Of a DNA stretch of 64,000 nucleotides, positions 1 through 8,483 are shown one piece after another. Numbering within the stretch: the first letter of the stretch is position 1; each line of letters starts with the position of its first letter. The translations under genes were made by a program, and so were the position numbers. The notes under the pieces were generated by a model. It did no database searches and was not told where the DNA came from. It was given only the letters and a program-made list of their open reading frames with translations. The stretch is from Streptococcus oralis. Lineage in GTDB: Bacteria; Bacillota; Bacilli; Lactobacillales; Streptococcaceae. The stretch is from contig NZ_CP079724.1 in NCBI RefSeq assembly GCF_019334565.1, forward strand, positions 62,001-126,000, read 5' to 3'.

Positions 1-509
1 ACAAAGGTATCGAACGCAACTACCTACTTGGTGCGCTTCCATGGGCTCTTTCTCGTGCCCTTCCAGTATTCTTCGCTCTTGCTTTTGGTGGTGCTTTCGT
101 ACAATCAGTAGTAGACCTTGTTAAAGAATACCAATGGGTTGCAGACGGTTTGACACTTGCAGGTCGTATGCTTCCAGGTCTTGGATTTGCAATCTTGCTT
201 CGTTACCTTCCAGTTAAACGTAACCTTCACTACCTTGCAATGGGATTCGGTTTGACAGCTATGTTGACTGTTCTTTACTCATATGTAACAGGTCTTGGTG
301 GAGCCGTTGCGGGTATCCTTGGTACTCTTCCTGCTGATGTTGCTGAAAAGATTGGCTTTGCTAACAACTTCAAAGGTTTGTCTATGATCGGTATCTCTAT
401 CGTAGGTATCTTCCTTGCAGTTGTTCACTTTAAGAACAGCCAAAAAGTAGCTGTAGCAGCACCTTCTACACCATCAGAAAGTGGGGAAATCGAAGATGAC
501 GAATTCTAA
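1..509 (+). CDS. PTS IIC component, mannose/N-acetylgalactosamine family (5' partial)
   Basis: The reading frame is open from base 3 and ends at 509, so about 168 C-terminal residues are present and the N-terminus lies upstream of the window. The visible part is almost entirely hydrophobic helices with short polar turns (a GALPWALSRALPVFFAL stretch, then a GRMLPGLGFAILLRYLP loop), as in the IIC membrane subunit of mannose/fructose/sorbose-family PTS transporters. It ends in a charged EIEDDEF tail. The next gene starts inside it (14-bp overlap), so IIC and IID are translationally coupled. Gene order with AgaS and the aldolase suggests a galactosamine- or galactose-type sugar. Family is clear; substrate is inferred. 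Confidence 0.9.
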   Translation, partial: KGIERNYLLGALPWALSRALPVFFALAFGGAFVQSVVDLVKEYQWVADGLTLAGRMLPGLGFAILLRYLPVKRNLHYLAMGFGLTAMLTVLYSYVTGLGGAVAGILGTLPADVAEKIGFANNFKGLSMIGISIVGIFLAVVHFKNSQKVAVAAPSTPSESGEIEDDEF

Positions 510-1317
510 TTACAAACTTACAAAAGAAGATTTTAATCAAATCAACAAACGTAGCTTGTTTACTTTCCAATTAGGTTGGAACTATGAGCGTATGCAAGCT
601 TCTGGTTACCTTTACATGATCTTGCCTCAATTGCGTAAAATGTATGGGGATGGAACTCCTGAATTGAAAGAAATGATGAAAGTTCATACTCAATTCTTCA
701 ATACTTCACCATTCTTCCACACTATTATCGCTGGTTTTGACCTTGCCATGGAAGAAAAAGATGGTGTGGGTTCAAAAGATGCCGTTAACGGTATCAAGAC
801 AGGTTTGATGGGACCATTCGCTCCTCTTGGAGATACAATCTTTGGTTCACTTGTACCTGCTATCATGGGATCTATCGCAGCAACTATGGCTATCGCTGGC
901 CAACCATGGGGTATCTTCCTTTGGATCGCAGTTGCAGTTGCATATGACATCTTCCGTTGGAAACAATTGGAATTTGCCTACAAAGAAGGGGTTAACCTTA
1001 TCAACAACATGCAAAGTACCTTGACAGCTTTGATTGACGCTGCATCTGTACTTGGTGTCTTCATGATGGGTGCTCTTGTAGCAACAATGATCAACTTTGA
1101 GATTTCTTACAAATTGCCAATCGGTGAAAAGATGATTGACTTCCAAGATATCTTGAACTCAATCTTCCCACGCTTGCTTCCAGCAATCTTTACTGCCTTT
1201 ATCTTCTGGTTGCTTGGTAAGAAAGGTATGAACTCTACTAAAGCGATCGGTATCATTATCGTTCTTGCAGTAGGTCTTTCATTCATCGGTAAATTCTTGC
1301 TTGGAATGGGCGCATAA
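496..1317 (+). CDS. PTS IID component, mannose/N-acetylgalactosamine family
   Basis: A 273-residue membrane subunit that pairs with IIC to move the sugar. The N-terminal part has the family pattern of a soluble helix bundle (LGWNYERMQASGYLYMILPQL) followed by KTGLMGPFAPLGDTIFGSLVPAI, a stretch typical of IID proteins, and C-terminal hydrophobic segments. I place the start at the ATG at 496 rather than the in-frame GTG at 481, because the protein then begins MTNSNYKLTKEDF as in relatives and overlaps the IIC stop by only 14 bp. It is third in the order IIC-IID-IIA, with only 3 bp to the next gene. Substrate is inferred from context. Confidence 0.92.
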   Translation: MTNSNYKLTKEDFNQINKRSLFTFQLGWNYERMQASGYLYMILPQLRKMYGDGTPELKEMMKVHTQFFNTSPFFHTIIAGFDLAMEEKDGVGSKDAVNGIKTGLMGPFAPLGDTIFGSLVPAIMGSIAATMAIAGQPWGIFLWIAVAVAYDIFRWKQLEFAYKEGVNLINNMQSTLTALIDAASVLGVFMMGALVATMINFEISYKLPIGEKMIDFQDILNSIFPRLLPAIFTAFIFWLLGKKGMNSTKAIGIIIVLAVGLSFIGKFLLGMGA

Positions 1318-1320
1318 TTT

Positions 1321-1725
1321 ATGAGCAAATCATTAATTTTGGTGAGTCATGGTCGCTTCTGTGAAGAACTTAAAGGTAGCACAGAAATGATCATGGGTCC
1401 ACAGGACAACATTCATGCAGTGGCTCTTCTTCCAGAAGATGGTCCAGAAGAATTTACTGCAAAATTTGAAGCTGCTATCGAAGGATTGGATGATTTCCTA
1501 GTCTTTGCGGACCTTCTCGGTGGAACACCTTGTAACGTGGTAAGCCGTTTGATTATGGAAGGTCGCGACATTGAACTCTACGCAGGGATGAATCTTCCAA
1601 TGGTGATTGAATTTATCAATGCCAGCCTTACAGGTGCAGATGCGGACTACAGGAGCCGTGCTGCAGAAAGCATCGTAAAAGTCAACGACCTGTTAGCGGG
1701 CTTCGATGATGACGAAGATGAATAA
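1321..1725 (+). CDS. PTS IIA component, mannose-family
   Basis: A 134-residue cytoplasmic phosphocarrier. The first strand ends in VSHGRF; His10 is the expected phosphorylated histidine that accepts phosphate from HPr and passes it to IIB. The GGTPCN motif near residue 67 is typical of the EIIA-Man fold. It starts 3 bp after the IID stop and closes the PTS part of the operon. A hairpin follows before the isomerase gene. The C-terminus is very acidic (DDDEDE). The IIB gene is not in the window and probably lies upstream of IIC. Confidence 0.93.
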   Translation: MSKSLILVSHGRFCEELKGSTEMIMGPQDNIHAVALLPEDGPEEFTAKFEAAIEGLDDFLVFADLLGGTPCNVVSRLIMEGRDIELYAGMNLPMVIEFINASLTGADADYRSRAAESIVKVNDLLAGFDDDEDE

Positions 1726-1758
1726 GATGTGACTTAGGGCATCTTATATAGAATATAC

Positions 1759-1787
1759 ATGGGAATGGGAGTCAATCCCATTCCCAT
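1759..1787 (+). terminator. Intra-operon hairpin between PTS and isomerase genes
   Basis: A perfect 11-bp inverted repeat (ATGGGAATGGG / CCCATTCCCAT) around a 7-base loop, followed by ATTTTC. The U-run is poor, so it more likely sets message stability or partly attenuates than fully terminates. No promoter is obvious between it and the next gene. Confidence 0.6.
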
Positions 1788-1829
1788 ATTTTCAATAGGA
1801 ATGAAACAACAATAGATTAGAGGAACTCT

Positions 1830-2996
1830 ATGCTAAATTACACAAAAGAAGAATTACTTGAACTGGGTGCAGAAATCACGACTCGTGAGATCTACCAACA
1901 GCCTGATGTATGGAAAGAAGCTTTTGAAGCCTATCAAGCAAAACGTGAAGAAATTGCAGCCTTCCTACAAGGGATTGCGGATAAACATGACTATATCAAG
2001 GTCATCTTGACGGGTGCTGGTACTTCTGCTTATGTGGGAGATACCTTGGTACCATACTTTAAGGAAGTCTATGACGAACGCAAATGGAATTTCAATGCTA
2101 TTGCGACAACTGATATTGTTGCCAATCCAGAAACTTATTTGAAAAAAGATGTGGCGACTGTCCTTGTTTCCTTTGCTCGTAGTGGGAATTCACCTGAAAG
2201 TGTGGCGACGGTTGATTTGGCTAAGGCCTTGGTGGATGACCTCTATCAAGTGACCATTACATGTGCTGCAGATGGTAAATTGGCTCTTCAAGCTCATGGA
2301 GATGACCGCAATCTCTTGCTTTTGCAACCAGCTGCTTCTAATGACGCTGGATTTGCCATGACTTCTAGCTTTACATCTATGCTGCTAACAGCTCTCTTGG
2401 TCTTTGATCCTACAGAATTTGCTGTGAAAGCTCAACGTTTTGAAGTTGTGTCTAGACTTGTCCGCAAAGTTCTAGACAATGCAAAAGATGTCAAAGAGTT
2501 GGTTGACCTCGACTTTAACCGTGTTATCTACCTAGGCGCTGGTCCTTTCTTTGGACTTGCTCATGAAGCTCAGTTGAAGATTTTGGAATTAACAGCTGGT
2601 CAAGTGGCGACCATGTATGAAAGCCCAGTTGGCTTCCGTCACGGTCCAAAATCATTGATCAACGAAGATACAGTTGTTTTGGTATTTGGCACAACGACAG
2701 ACTACACTCGCAAGTACGACTTGGACTTGGTTCGTGAAGTGGCTGGTGATCACATTGCTCGTCGTGTTGTGCTTTTGAGTGATCAAGCCTTTGGTCTTGA
2801 AAATGTCAAAGAAGTAGCCCTTGGCTGTGGCGGTGTTTTGAACGATATTTACCGTGTCTTCCCTTACATCGTTTATGCTCAACTCTTTGCCCTATTGACT
2901 TCACTCAAGGTAGAAAATAAACCAGATACACCATCTCCTACTGGCACTGTAAACCGTGTGGTACAAGGTGTGATCATTCATGAATATCAAAAATAA
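1830..2996 (+). CDS. agaS: AgaS-like SIS-domain sugar-phosphate isomerase/deaminase
   Basis: A 388-residue protein with two SIS (sugar isomerase) domains. The first has [10 protein letters not shown] near residue 62 and [11 protein letters not shown] near residue 115; the second has [19 protein letters not shown] near residue 235 and [14 protein letters not shown], the glutamate/histidine region seen in AgaS and GlmS isomerase domains. AgaS is described as converting galactosamine-6-phosphate to tagatose-6-phosphate plus ammonia. The aldolase gene next to it uses the later product tagatose-1,6-bisphosphate, which fits. The ATG at 1830 is preceded by GAGGAA. No tagatose-6-phosphate kinase gene is present in the window. 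Confidence 0.88.
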   Translation: MLNYTKEELLELGAEITTREIYQQPDVWKEAFEAYQAKREEIAAFLQGIADKHDYIKVILTGAGTSAYVGDTLVPYFKEVYDERKWNFNAIATTDIVANPETYLKKDVATVLVSFARSGNSPESVATVDLAKALVDDLYQVTITCAADGKLALQAHGDDRNLLLLQPAASNDAGFAMTSSFTSMLLTALLVFDPTEFAVKAQRFEVVSRLVRKVLDNAKDVKELVDLDFNRVIYLGAGPFFGLAHEAQLKILELTAGQVATMYESPVGFRHGPKSLINEDTVVLVFGTTTDYTRKYDLDLVREVAGDHIARRVVLLSDQAFGLENVKEVALGCGGVLNDIYRVFPYIVYAQLFALLTSLKVENKPDTPSPTGTVNRVVQGVIIHEYQK

Positions 2997-3006
2997 GGAA
3001 GTGTCT

Positions 3007-4002
3007 ATGAGTAAATTACAATTAAGTCCCAATAAAGTAGCTTGCTTGCAAAAACTCTCTGACGAGAACGGCATTATCTCAGCTCTTGCCTTTGACCAAC
3101 GTGGTGCTTTAAAACGCCTCATGGCTCAATACCAAACAGAAGAGCCAACAGTAGCTCAAATGGAAGAACTTAAAGTATTGGTTGCAGATGAATTGACAAA
3201 ATACGCATCCTCTATGCTTCTCGACCCTGAGTATGGTCTCCCAGCTACAAAAGCGCTTGCTCCAAATGCTGGTCTTCTCCTTGCTTATGAGAAAACTGGC
3301 TACGATACAACTAGCACTAAACGCTTGCCTGACTGCTTGGATGTTTGGTCTGCCAAACGCATCAAAGAACAAGGTGCAGACGCTGTTAAGTTCTTGCTTT
3401 ACTATGACGTAGACAGCGCTGACGAACTCAACCAAGAAAAACAAGCCTATATCGAACGCATCGGTTCAGAGTGTGTGGCGGAAGACATTCCATTCTTCCT
3501 TGAAATCTTGGCTTACGATGAAAAAATCGCTGACGCAGGTTCTGCAGAATACGCCAAAGTAAAACCACACAAGGTTATCGGTGCTATGAAAGTCTTCTCA
3601 GACCCACGCTTTAACATCGATGTTTTGAAAGTGGAAGTTCCAGTCAACGTCAAATACGTTGAAGGCTTTGGCGATGGTGAAATCGTGCATACTCGTGAAG
3701 AAGCGGCAGCTTTCTTCAAAGCGCAAGACGAAGCAACTAACTTGCCATATATCTACTTGAGTGCAGGTGTATCAGCTAAACTCTTCCAAGAAACCCTTGT
3801 CTTTGCTCACGAATCAGGCGCAAACTTCAACGGCGTTCTTTGTGGCCGTGCAACCTGGGCTGGATCAGTTGAAGCTTACATTAAAGATGGTGAAGCAGCA
3901 GCTCGTGAGTGGCTACGCACAACAGGTTTTGAGAACATTGACGAACTCAACAAGGTTCTTCAAACAACAGCGACTTCATGGACTGAACGTGTGGAAGCAT
4001 AA
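3007..4002 (+). CDS. lacD: Tagatose-1,6-bisphosphate aldolase (LacD family)
   Basis: A 331-residue class I aldolase that splits tagatose-1,6-bisphosphate to dihydroxyacetone phosphate and glyceraldehyde-3-phosphate. The [14 protein letters not shown] stretch, DPEYGLPA, and the strand [11 protein letters not shown] carrying the Schiff-base lysine match LacD. Length agrees with the usual ~326 residues. I choose the ATG at 3007 (MSKLQLSP) with GGAAG upstream; an in-frame ATG at 2980 lies inside agaS. Coupling to agaS suggests the pair takes galactosamine-6-phosphate to triose phosphates, given a kinase elsewhere. In the pneumococcal version of this operon, as I remember it, galM follows agaS directly, so the aldolase may be an extra gene here. 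Confidence 0.9.
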   Translation: MSKLQLSPNKVACLQKLSDENGIISALAFDQRGALKRLMAQYQTEEPTVAQMEELKVLVADELTKYASSMLLDPEYGLPATKALAPNAGLLLAYEKTGYDTTSTKRLPDCLDVWSAKRIKEQGADAVKFLLYYDVDSADELNQEKQAYIERIGSECVAEDIPFFLEILAYDEKIADAGSAEYAKVKPHKVIGAMKVFSDPRFNIDVLKVEVPVNVKYVEGFGDGEIVHTREEAAAFFKAQDEATNLPYIYLSAGVSAKLFQETLVFAHESGANFNGVLCGRATWAGSVEAYIKDGEAAAREWLRTTGFENIDELNKVLQTTATSWTERVEA

Positions 4003-4068
4003 AACAAGTATAGAAGAACCCCCTTTTGTTAAGGTTTTCTGACAAAGGATTCTGAAAATAAAAACTAC

Positions 4069-4100
4069 AACCATAGATGGTGAATAGGCTCTCTATGGTT
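4069..4100 (+). terminator. Hairpin between lacD and galM
   Basis: A 9-bp perfect inverted repeat (AACCATAGA / TCTATGGTT) followed by TGTTTACTT. An ATG inside the 5' arm (4077) opens the galM frame but has no ribosome site and is not the start. The hairpin may lower expression of galM relative to lacD. Confidence 0.5.
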
Positions 4101-4136
4101 TGTTTACTTAAGAGAAATAGATCAAAGGAGAGAAGA

Positions 4137-5174
4137 ATGAAAGCATACACAGAGCGTGTATTTGGAAATCATGAGGGCAAGGATGTCTTGGCCTATCGCT
4201 TTGAGACTGACGGTGGTTACCAGCTTGAAGTTATGACCTATGGTGCGACCATCTTGCGCTATGTCACACCTGACAAGGCTGGTAATTTTGCCAATGTGAT
4301 CTTGGGCTTTGATAATTTTGATAGCTATGTAGGCAATAGTCCCAAGCATGGAGCAAGTGTAGGTCCTGTAGCGGGCCGTATTGCAGGTGCAACATTTGAA
4401 CTCAATGGCCAGACCTATAATCTTGAAGTCAACAATGCTAGCAACTGTAACCACAGTGGTTCAACAGGTTGGGATTCGAGCTTGTTTGAATTGGTCGAGG
4501 TGAGCGACCATGGCTTGACCCTCTACACAGAGCGTACAGACGGGACAGGAGGATTCCCTGGTAATCTCAAGATCTGGATCAGCTACCACTTGGAAGAAAC
4601 TGGCGCCTACGAAGTCAGCTATAAGGTGACGACAGATCAGGATACGCTGGTCAATCCAACCAACCACAGCTATTTCAACTTATCTGGTGATTTCACGCAG
4701 ACAATTGACCGCCATGTCTTCCAACTAAATACGGAGGGCATTTACCCAATCGCTCCAGACGGAGTTCCGGCTAAGACTCCAGATGCTACTCGTGATGTAG
4801 TGAAACATATCTACAATGGAGCTTTGTTGAAGGACATCTTTGAAGAGGAAGATGAGCAAATCCAGTTGGTATCTGGTTTGGATCACCCATTTGCTCTTCC
4901 TGCAGGCCATGACAATGCTGGTTTCCTTTATGACCAAAACTCAGGTCGTTTCCTGCTGTTCAAGACAGAGGCCCCTTGCTTTGTGGTCTACACAGCAAAC
5001 TTTGTGGATGAGAGTGTCATCATCGGAGGCCAGCCAATGGTGCAACACAATGGGATTGCCCTTGAAGCGCAAGCTTTACCAGATGCCATTCACAGTGATC
5101 TCAAAGACCAAGTTATTCTCAAAGCAGGGGAAACTTTCACCAGCAAAACTCGCTACGAGCTTGTTGTCAAATAA
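4137..5174 (+). CDS. galM: Aldose 1-epimerase (galactose mutarotase)
   Basis: A 345-residue mutarotase that interconverts alpha and beta anomers of galactose or glucose. Family motifs are present: NVILGFDNFDSYV, a GPVAGRIAGATF segment near residue 80, NHSGSTGWD, the PTNHSYFNLSG motif near residue 178 carrying the catalytic histidine, and a C-terminal GIALEAQALPDAIH with the catalytic glutamate. The ATG at 4137 has AAAGGAG upstream. It is the last gene of the sugar operon and is followed by a strong terminator. Beta-galactosidase genes commonly head such operons and would lie upstream of the window. Confidence 0.92.
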   Translation: MKAYTERVFGNHEGKDVLAYRFETDGGYQLEVMTYGATILRYVTPDKAGNFANVILGFDNFDSYVGNSPKHGASVGPVAGRIAGATFELNGQTYNLEVNNASNCNHSGSTGWDSSLFELVEVSDHGLTLYTERTDGTGGFPGNLKIWISYHLEETGAYEVSYKVTTDQDTLVNPTNHSYFNLSGDFTQTIDRHVFQLNTEGIYPIAPDGVPAKTPDATRDVVKHIYNGALLKDIFEEEDEQIQLVSGLDHPFALPAGHDNAGFLYDQNSGRFLLFKTEAPCFVVYTANFVDESVIIGGQPMVQHNGIALEAQALPDAIHSDLKDQVILKAGETFTSKTRYELVVK

Positions 5175-5178
5175 AAAG

Positions 5179-5201
5179 AAGAGCTGGTTTCCAGCTCTTT
5201 T
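5179..5201 (+). terminator. Rho-independent terminator of the sugar operon
   Basis: AAGAGCTGG, a 3-base loop and CCAGCTCTT followed by T residues, immediately after the galM stop. Confidence 0.9.
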
Positions 5202-5213
5202 GAGTTGTCTTCG

Positions 5214-5241
5214 TTGACATTTTATCTCAATAGTGTATAAT
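5214..5241 (+). promoter_or_regulatory. Consensus sigma-70-type promoter for the VOC gene
   Basis: TTGACA at 5214-5219 and TATAAT at 5236-5241, both perfect, separated by 16 bp. The start codon of the next gene is about 40 nt further on with an AAAGGAG ribosome site. Confidence 0.88.
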
Positions 5242-5284
5242 TGATGTAATACATAAAGTTACAACAAATAAAAGGAGACACCCT

Positions 5285-6139
5285 ATGACTTATGCATACC
5301 AAAGCCACATTTATCTAGCAGAGGCGGTTTTAAATGTCAAGGATTTGACGAGTCAAACGGCTTTTTATCACCAGATTATTGGCTTGGAGATTTTATCCCA
5401 AACAGAGACAGAAGCGATTTTGGGACTTGGTCGAAAAGCCTTGGTTCACTTGATTCAGGCAGAAAAGTCTGGCGAAGTAAGGGAGCATTATGGGCTCTAC
5501 CATCTGGCGATTTTGTTGCCGACGCGAAAAGCCTTGGCAGATGTCTTGAAACACCTAAGTGACTTGCGGATTCCTCTGGTCGGGGGTGCAGATCATGGAT
5601 ACAGTGAGGCTATTTATCTAGAGGATTTGGAAGGAAATGGCATTGAACTCTACCGTGATAAGCCAGTGTCTTCATGGGATATTCGAGAAGACGGTCGCAT
5701 TATCGGTGTGACCGAAGCCCTTGCGGCACAGGACATCTATGAGTTAGGGGAAAAGGTGGATCCCTTTATCCTAGCTGAAGGGACTAGAATGGGGCATATC
5801 CATCTATCGGTGAAGGATAGCCACGCGGCGAGCCAGTTTTATCAAAAGGTGTTAGGATTAGAAGATAAATTTAGCATTCCTAGTGCCAGTTGGATAGCGG
5901 CTGGTCAGTACCATCACCATCTGGCTGTCAACGAATGGGCTGGAAAAGGGCTGGCTCCGCGTGAGCAAGGCTTGCCAGGCTTGGCCTACTATGTCCTTGA
6001 GGTCGAAAGCAAGGAAGAACTCTTGGACATCGTTCAGCAAGCACAAGAGCTAGAAGCACCAATCAAGTGGCTAAATTCGAGTGAGTTGGATCTTGTAGAC
6101 CCAGATGGGATTGTGACTCGCATTCGCTTGGCACGATGA
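5285..6139 (+). CDS. VOC-family (glyoxalase / extradiol dioxygenase fold) protein
   Basis: A 284-residue protein with two vicinal-oxygen-chelate repeats. The first (about residues 8-120) has the pattern VKDLTSQTAFYHQIIGLEIL and a GNGIELYRDKP end; the second (about 168-282) has GHIHLSVKDSHAASQFYQKVLGLE and the end LVDPDGIVTRIR. Candidate metal ligands are His73 (LYHLAI), Glu122 (IELY) and His172 (GHIHL). Pneumococcal relatives are annotated as glyoxalase-family proteins and Bacillus CatE as catechol-2,3-dioxygenase; the substrate here is unknown. It is monocistronic, between a consensus promoter and a terminator. Confidence 0.85.
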   Translation: MTYAYQSHIYLAEAVLNVKDLTSQTAFYHQIIGLEILSQTETEAILGLGRKALVHLIQAEKSGEVREHYGLYHLAILLPTRKALADVLKHLSDLRIPLVGGADHGYSEAIYLEDLEGNGIELYRDKPVSSWDIREDGRIIGVTEALAAQDIYELGEKVDPFILAEGTRMGHIHLSVKDSHAASQFYQKVLGLEDKFSIPSASWIAAGQYHHHLAVNEWAGKGLAPREQGLPGLAYYVLEVESKEELLDIVQQAQELEAPIKWLNSSELDLVDPDGIVTRIRLAR

Positions 6140-6176
6140 AACGAGGAAAACACGTTATTTATTTTAGAGACATAGG

Positions 6177-6231
6177 AAAAGGCGGATAAGCTCGTATTCT
6201 GTTTTTAGAATGCGGACTTGTTCGCTTTTTT
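6177..6231 (+). terminator. Rho-independent terminator of the VOC gene
   Basis: A long hairpin: outer arm GCGGATAAG pairs with CTTGTTCGC (G-U pairs allowed), inner arm ATTCT pairs with AGAAT around a T-rich loop, followed by six T residues. Confidence 0.85.
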
Positions 6232-6304
6232 ATGAAATGACGAAACCTTTCTTGGATCTAGCAAAGGTATCTGCCGGGGATATTTTCCCTTTTCTGGGGG
6301 TTCA

Positions 6305-6451
6305 TGCTATAATACTAATAAACTTTTCTTTCTCTAGGAAGGCAAATGCTAAAAATCAGCTAGAATGCTGGCAATCGTTGTCACGATGCTTTTAAGAGAA
6401 AGTAGAACTTTGTTTGAACATCCGTATTGAGTTTAGGAGACGGGAAATAAG
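6305..6451 (+). promoter_or_regulatory. Extended -10 promoter and 138-nt structured leader of the membrane-protein cluster
   Basis: TGCTATAAT (6305-6313) is an extended -10 box with a poor -35. The transcript would carry a long leader before the ATG at 6452. CTTTCTCT near 6328 can pair with AGAGAAAG near 6396, enclosing a smaller CAGCTAGAATGCTGG hairpin. The ribosome site TTTAGGAGA lies outside the structure. I do not recognise it as a known riboswitch. No convincing gene lies between 6140 and 6451. Confidence 0.55.
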
Positions 6452-7024
6452 ATGGACACAAGTGTAAAAAATTTAATCAGTATGGGCCCTCTGGAGGACT
6501 CTTTTATCTATTATGATTTGGGGAATCAAGTATTCTACAGTGCAAAACAAGGCATGAATTATTCAGCCATTGCAGCCCCTATTGCAATCTATTCCTTGCA
6601 ACGGCTGTCGAAGTTGCTCAACCAAACCTTTGGAGATGTCTCCTCCCTTTTCAATCTGATTTTCTTTATCTTGATGTCTTTGTTTTTGGTTTTCGGGACC
6701 ATTCTCCTTGCCAAAACTAACCGACGCAACATGAAGACAGATAGATTTAGAAAAGTTCGGCTGACAAAAGCCAATATCAAAACACTTAGGAGAAAATCTA
6801 GGGCGTTGACAGTAGTTGGCTACATTTTTGTTTTAATAACGATTTTTTCAGCCTATCGTTATCTGGCTGTTTCTGATTTTCAGTTTTTACTTATGTACAT
6901 GTTAGGGATTGGTATTCTTACATATATAGTCTATGATTTTCGGATGAAAACGCGCAAACGACTGTTCAAGGAGCTGATGGAGACATTACAGGACGGTAGT
7001 CGAGGGAAGGAGGGAGACATGTAA
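6452..7024 (+). CDS. Membrane protein of unknown function, cluster member 1
   Basis: A 190-residue protein I cannot assign to a family. Residues 20-35 read IYYDLGNQVFYSAKQG, resembling the N-terminal IYYNTKTSEAL and VYYNTRTKEAL of the next two proteins. Hydrophobic segments lie at about 67-90, 117-138 and 143-162, with a basic stretch between the first two. The ATG has TTTAGGAGACGGG upstream. The stop is 1 bp before the next ATG, so the two are probably co-transcribed and coupled. A role at the membrane is all that can be said. Confidence 0.75.
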   Translation: MDTSVKNLISMGPLEDSFIYYDLGNQVFYSAKQGMNYSAIAAPIAIYSLQRLSKLLNQTFGDVSSLFNLIFFILMSLFLVFGTILLAKTNRRNMKTDRFRKVRLTKANIKTLRRKSRALTVVGYIFVLITIFSAYRYLAVSDFQFLLMYMLGIGILTYIVYDFRMKTRKRLFKELMETLQDGSRGKEGDM

Positions 7025-7025
7025 G

Positions 7026-7694
7026 ATGAGAAAAATCATTTATATAGGCCAAGGATGCCAGCAATCCATCTACTATAACACAAAGACGAGCGAGGCTTTA
7101 GCGACAGAATCTAGCGCCTCGTCAGAAACCGACGGTGCCATCAGTTCAAAGAAATCCAAGTGGCCTTGGGTTGTCTTCTTTATTTTCTTGCTAGTTGCTA
7201 TTATCGGTATTTGGATTCGTTCCTTGCTAGCGCCCTTTAGATTGAGTGAGTGGATGGCACCTATCCATCTAGCCGCTATCCTTTTCGTTTTTATCGGAAG
7301 TGTTTATGGATTTGAAAAACTTTTTTACAGTGGGGCTAAGTCGCTTGTCCCAGCAAGTGAAGAACAGTTTAAAGATGCGGTTGAAAGTAGTACTTTTTGG
7401 AGGAAGTCACCAGATAAGGAACCAACAGTCGATAAAATCATCTTGTATCTATTTGTTATCCTCGTTCTTCTATTTGTTTTTGTTATTGTTGTGTTCTTTG
7501 CCATACCTGGGACCTTCATTCCCTACTATGAACATGAATGGTTTGAACCGTCGATGTTCATGGTGCCAATCGGAGCAACGATCGTCCCAATTAGCGTGGT
7601 TCTTCTACTATTTCAAAACAATCCAATCCGCTGGCTCTTAGCCGTACGAAAATACAAGCAGGGGAAAGTATTATTTAGGGAAGAGAAGAACTAG
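7026..7694 (+). CDS. Membrane protein of unknown function, cluster member 2
   Basis: A 222-residue protein. It starts MRKIIYIGQGCQQSIYYN, then a serine-rich stretch, then four hydrophobic segments (about 47-67, 77-97, 139-161 and 176-196), and ends NNPIRWLLAVRKYKQGKVLF. The same start and end occur in the protein encoded at 7810, so the two are tandem paralogues. Start and stop are tight to member 1. The conserved short cytoplasmic ends with variable membrane segments may suit a partner-binding or sensing role, but no function can be claimed. Confidence 0.75.
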   Translation: MRKIIYIGQGCQQSIYYNTKTSEALATESSASSETDGAISSKKSKWPWVVFFIFLLVAIIGIWIRSLLAPFRLSEWMAPIHLAAILFVFIGSVYGFEKLFYSGAKSLVPASEEQFKDAVESSTFWRKSPDKEPTVDKIILYLFVILVLLFVFVIVVFFAIPGTFIPYYEHEWFEPSMFMVPIGATIVPISVVLLLFQNNPIRWLLAVRKYKQGKVLFREEKN

Positions 7695-7809
7695 AAACAC
7701 GAGAGAAACGCTATTACCATTACCAGTGGTTGGCGATGTTTTATCAACAACCTATGATAAAATTGAAGTTTCTGATTATAGTGATTAGTGAAAACTGTGG
7801 TGATTTTAT

Positions 7810-8481
7810 ATGAGAAAAATAATTTTTATTGGACAGAGCGGTGATAAGGCCGTTTACTATAATACGCGAACAAAAGAGGCTCTTGTAGCAGATAAGAGTG
7901 CCTTGTTAAATACAGAAGGGGCTAGGAGATCGAATAGGGGGATTGCTCCTTTAATTGCTATATTCTCTTTGTTAGGTTTACTCGGAGGATTTGTTGCAAT
8001 ACCAATTTTCTCAGGCCTTCGTTATAATAGTGGGATGGTTCCTATTTTTATTCTTTGTCTTTCCTTTATCCTATTTGGATTTATATGGATGATGGAAGTC
8101 GCCTTATATAAAGGAGTGAAACGAGTCCAAGGAGCAACAAAGAAAGAGTTTAAAGAAGCAGTTTATTCAAATTTGTTCTGGGAAAATTTTAGTGAGAAAA
8201 AAGCGACGTTTGCGAAAATGTTGGCTTTTATGATTGTCATGCTACTAGTTTTTATGACTACTATAGTAATATTTGCTGCTGCAATTCCGGGCACTATTGA
8301 CTCATTCAATAAGCAAGAGGCATTTGATATACAAATCTTTTTCTCGCCTTTAGCAGGTCTCTTTCCTGCCTTGTTGTACCTTTTCTTATTCCAAAACAAC
8401 CCTATCCGCTGGTTCTTAGCTGTGCGAAAATATGAACAGGGGAAAGTGATATTTAATGAAGAAATAGAAAAGAGAGGATGA
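7810..8481 (+). CDS. Membrane protein of unknown function, cluster member 3 (paralogue of member 2)
   Basis: A 223-residue protein beginning MRKIIFIGQSGDKAVYYN and ending NNPIRWFLAVRKYEQGKVIF, nearly the same ends as member 2, with a different but equally spaced set of four hydrophobic segments. A 115-bp spacer precedes it; the DNA of this copy is visibly more AT-rich than member 2, suggesting the copies diverged before coming together or were acquired separately. Its stop overlaps the first ATG of the next frame (ATGA). Confidence 0.75.
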   Translation: MRKIIFIGQSGDKAVYYNTRTKEALVADKSALLNTEGARRSNRGIAPLIAIFSLLGLLGGFVAIPIFSGLRYNSGMVPIFILCLSFILFGFIWMMEVALYKGVKRVQGATKKEFKEAVYSNLFWENFSEKKATFAKMLAFMIVMLLVFMTTIVIFAAAIPGTIDSFNKQEAFDIQIFFSPLAGLFPALLYLFLFQNNPIRWFLAVRKYEQGKVIFNEEIEKRG

Positions 8482-8483
8482 TA

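Noticed and set aside
4077..4136. Upstream start for galM
   Set aside because: The ATG at 4077 is inside a hairpin arm without a ribosome site; the ATG at 4137 has AAAGGAG and gives the normal N-terminus.
6210..6395. Plus-strand frame of 61 codons before the membrane-protein cluster
   Set aside because: It covers the terminator and the promoter of the cluster, and its translation shows no protein-like pattern.
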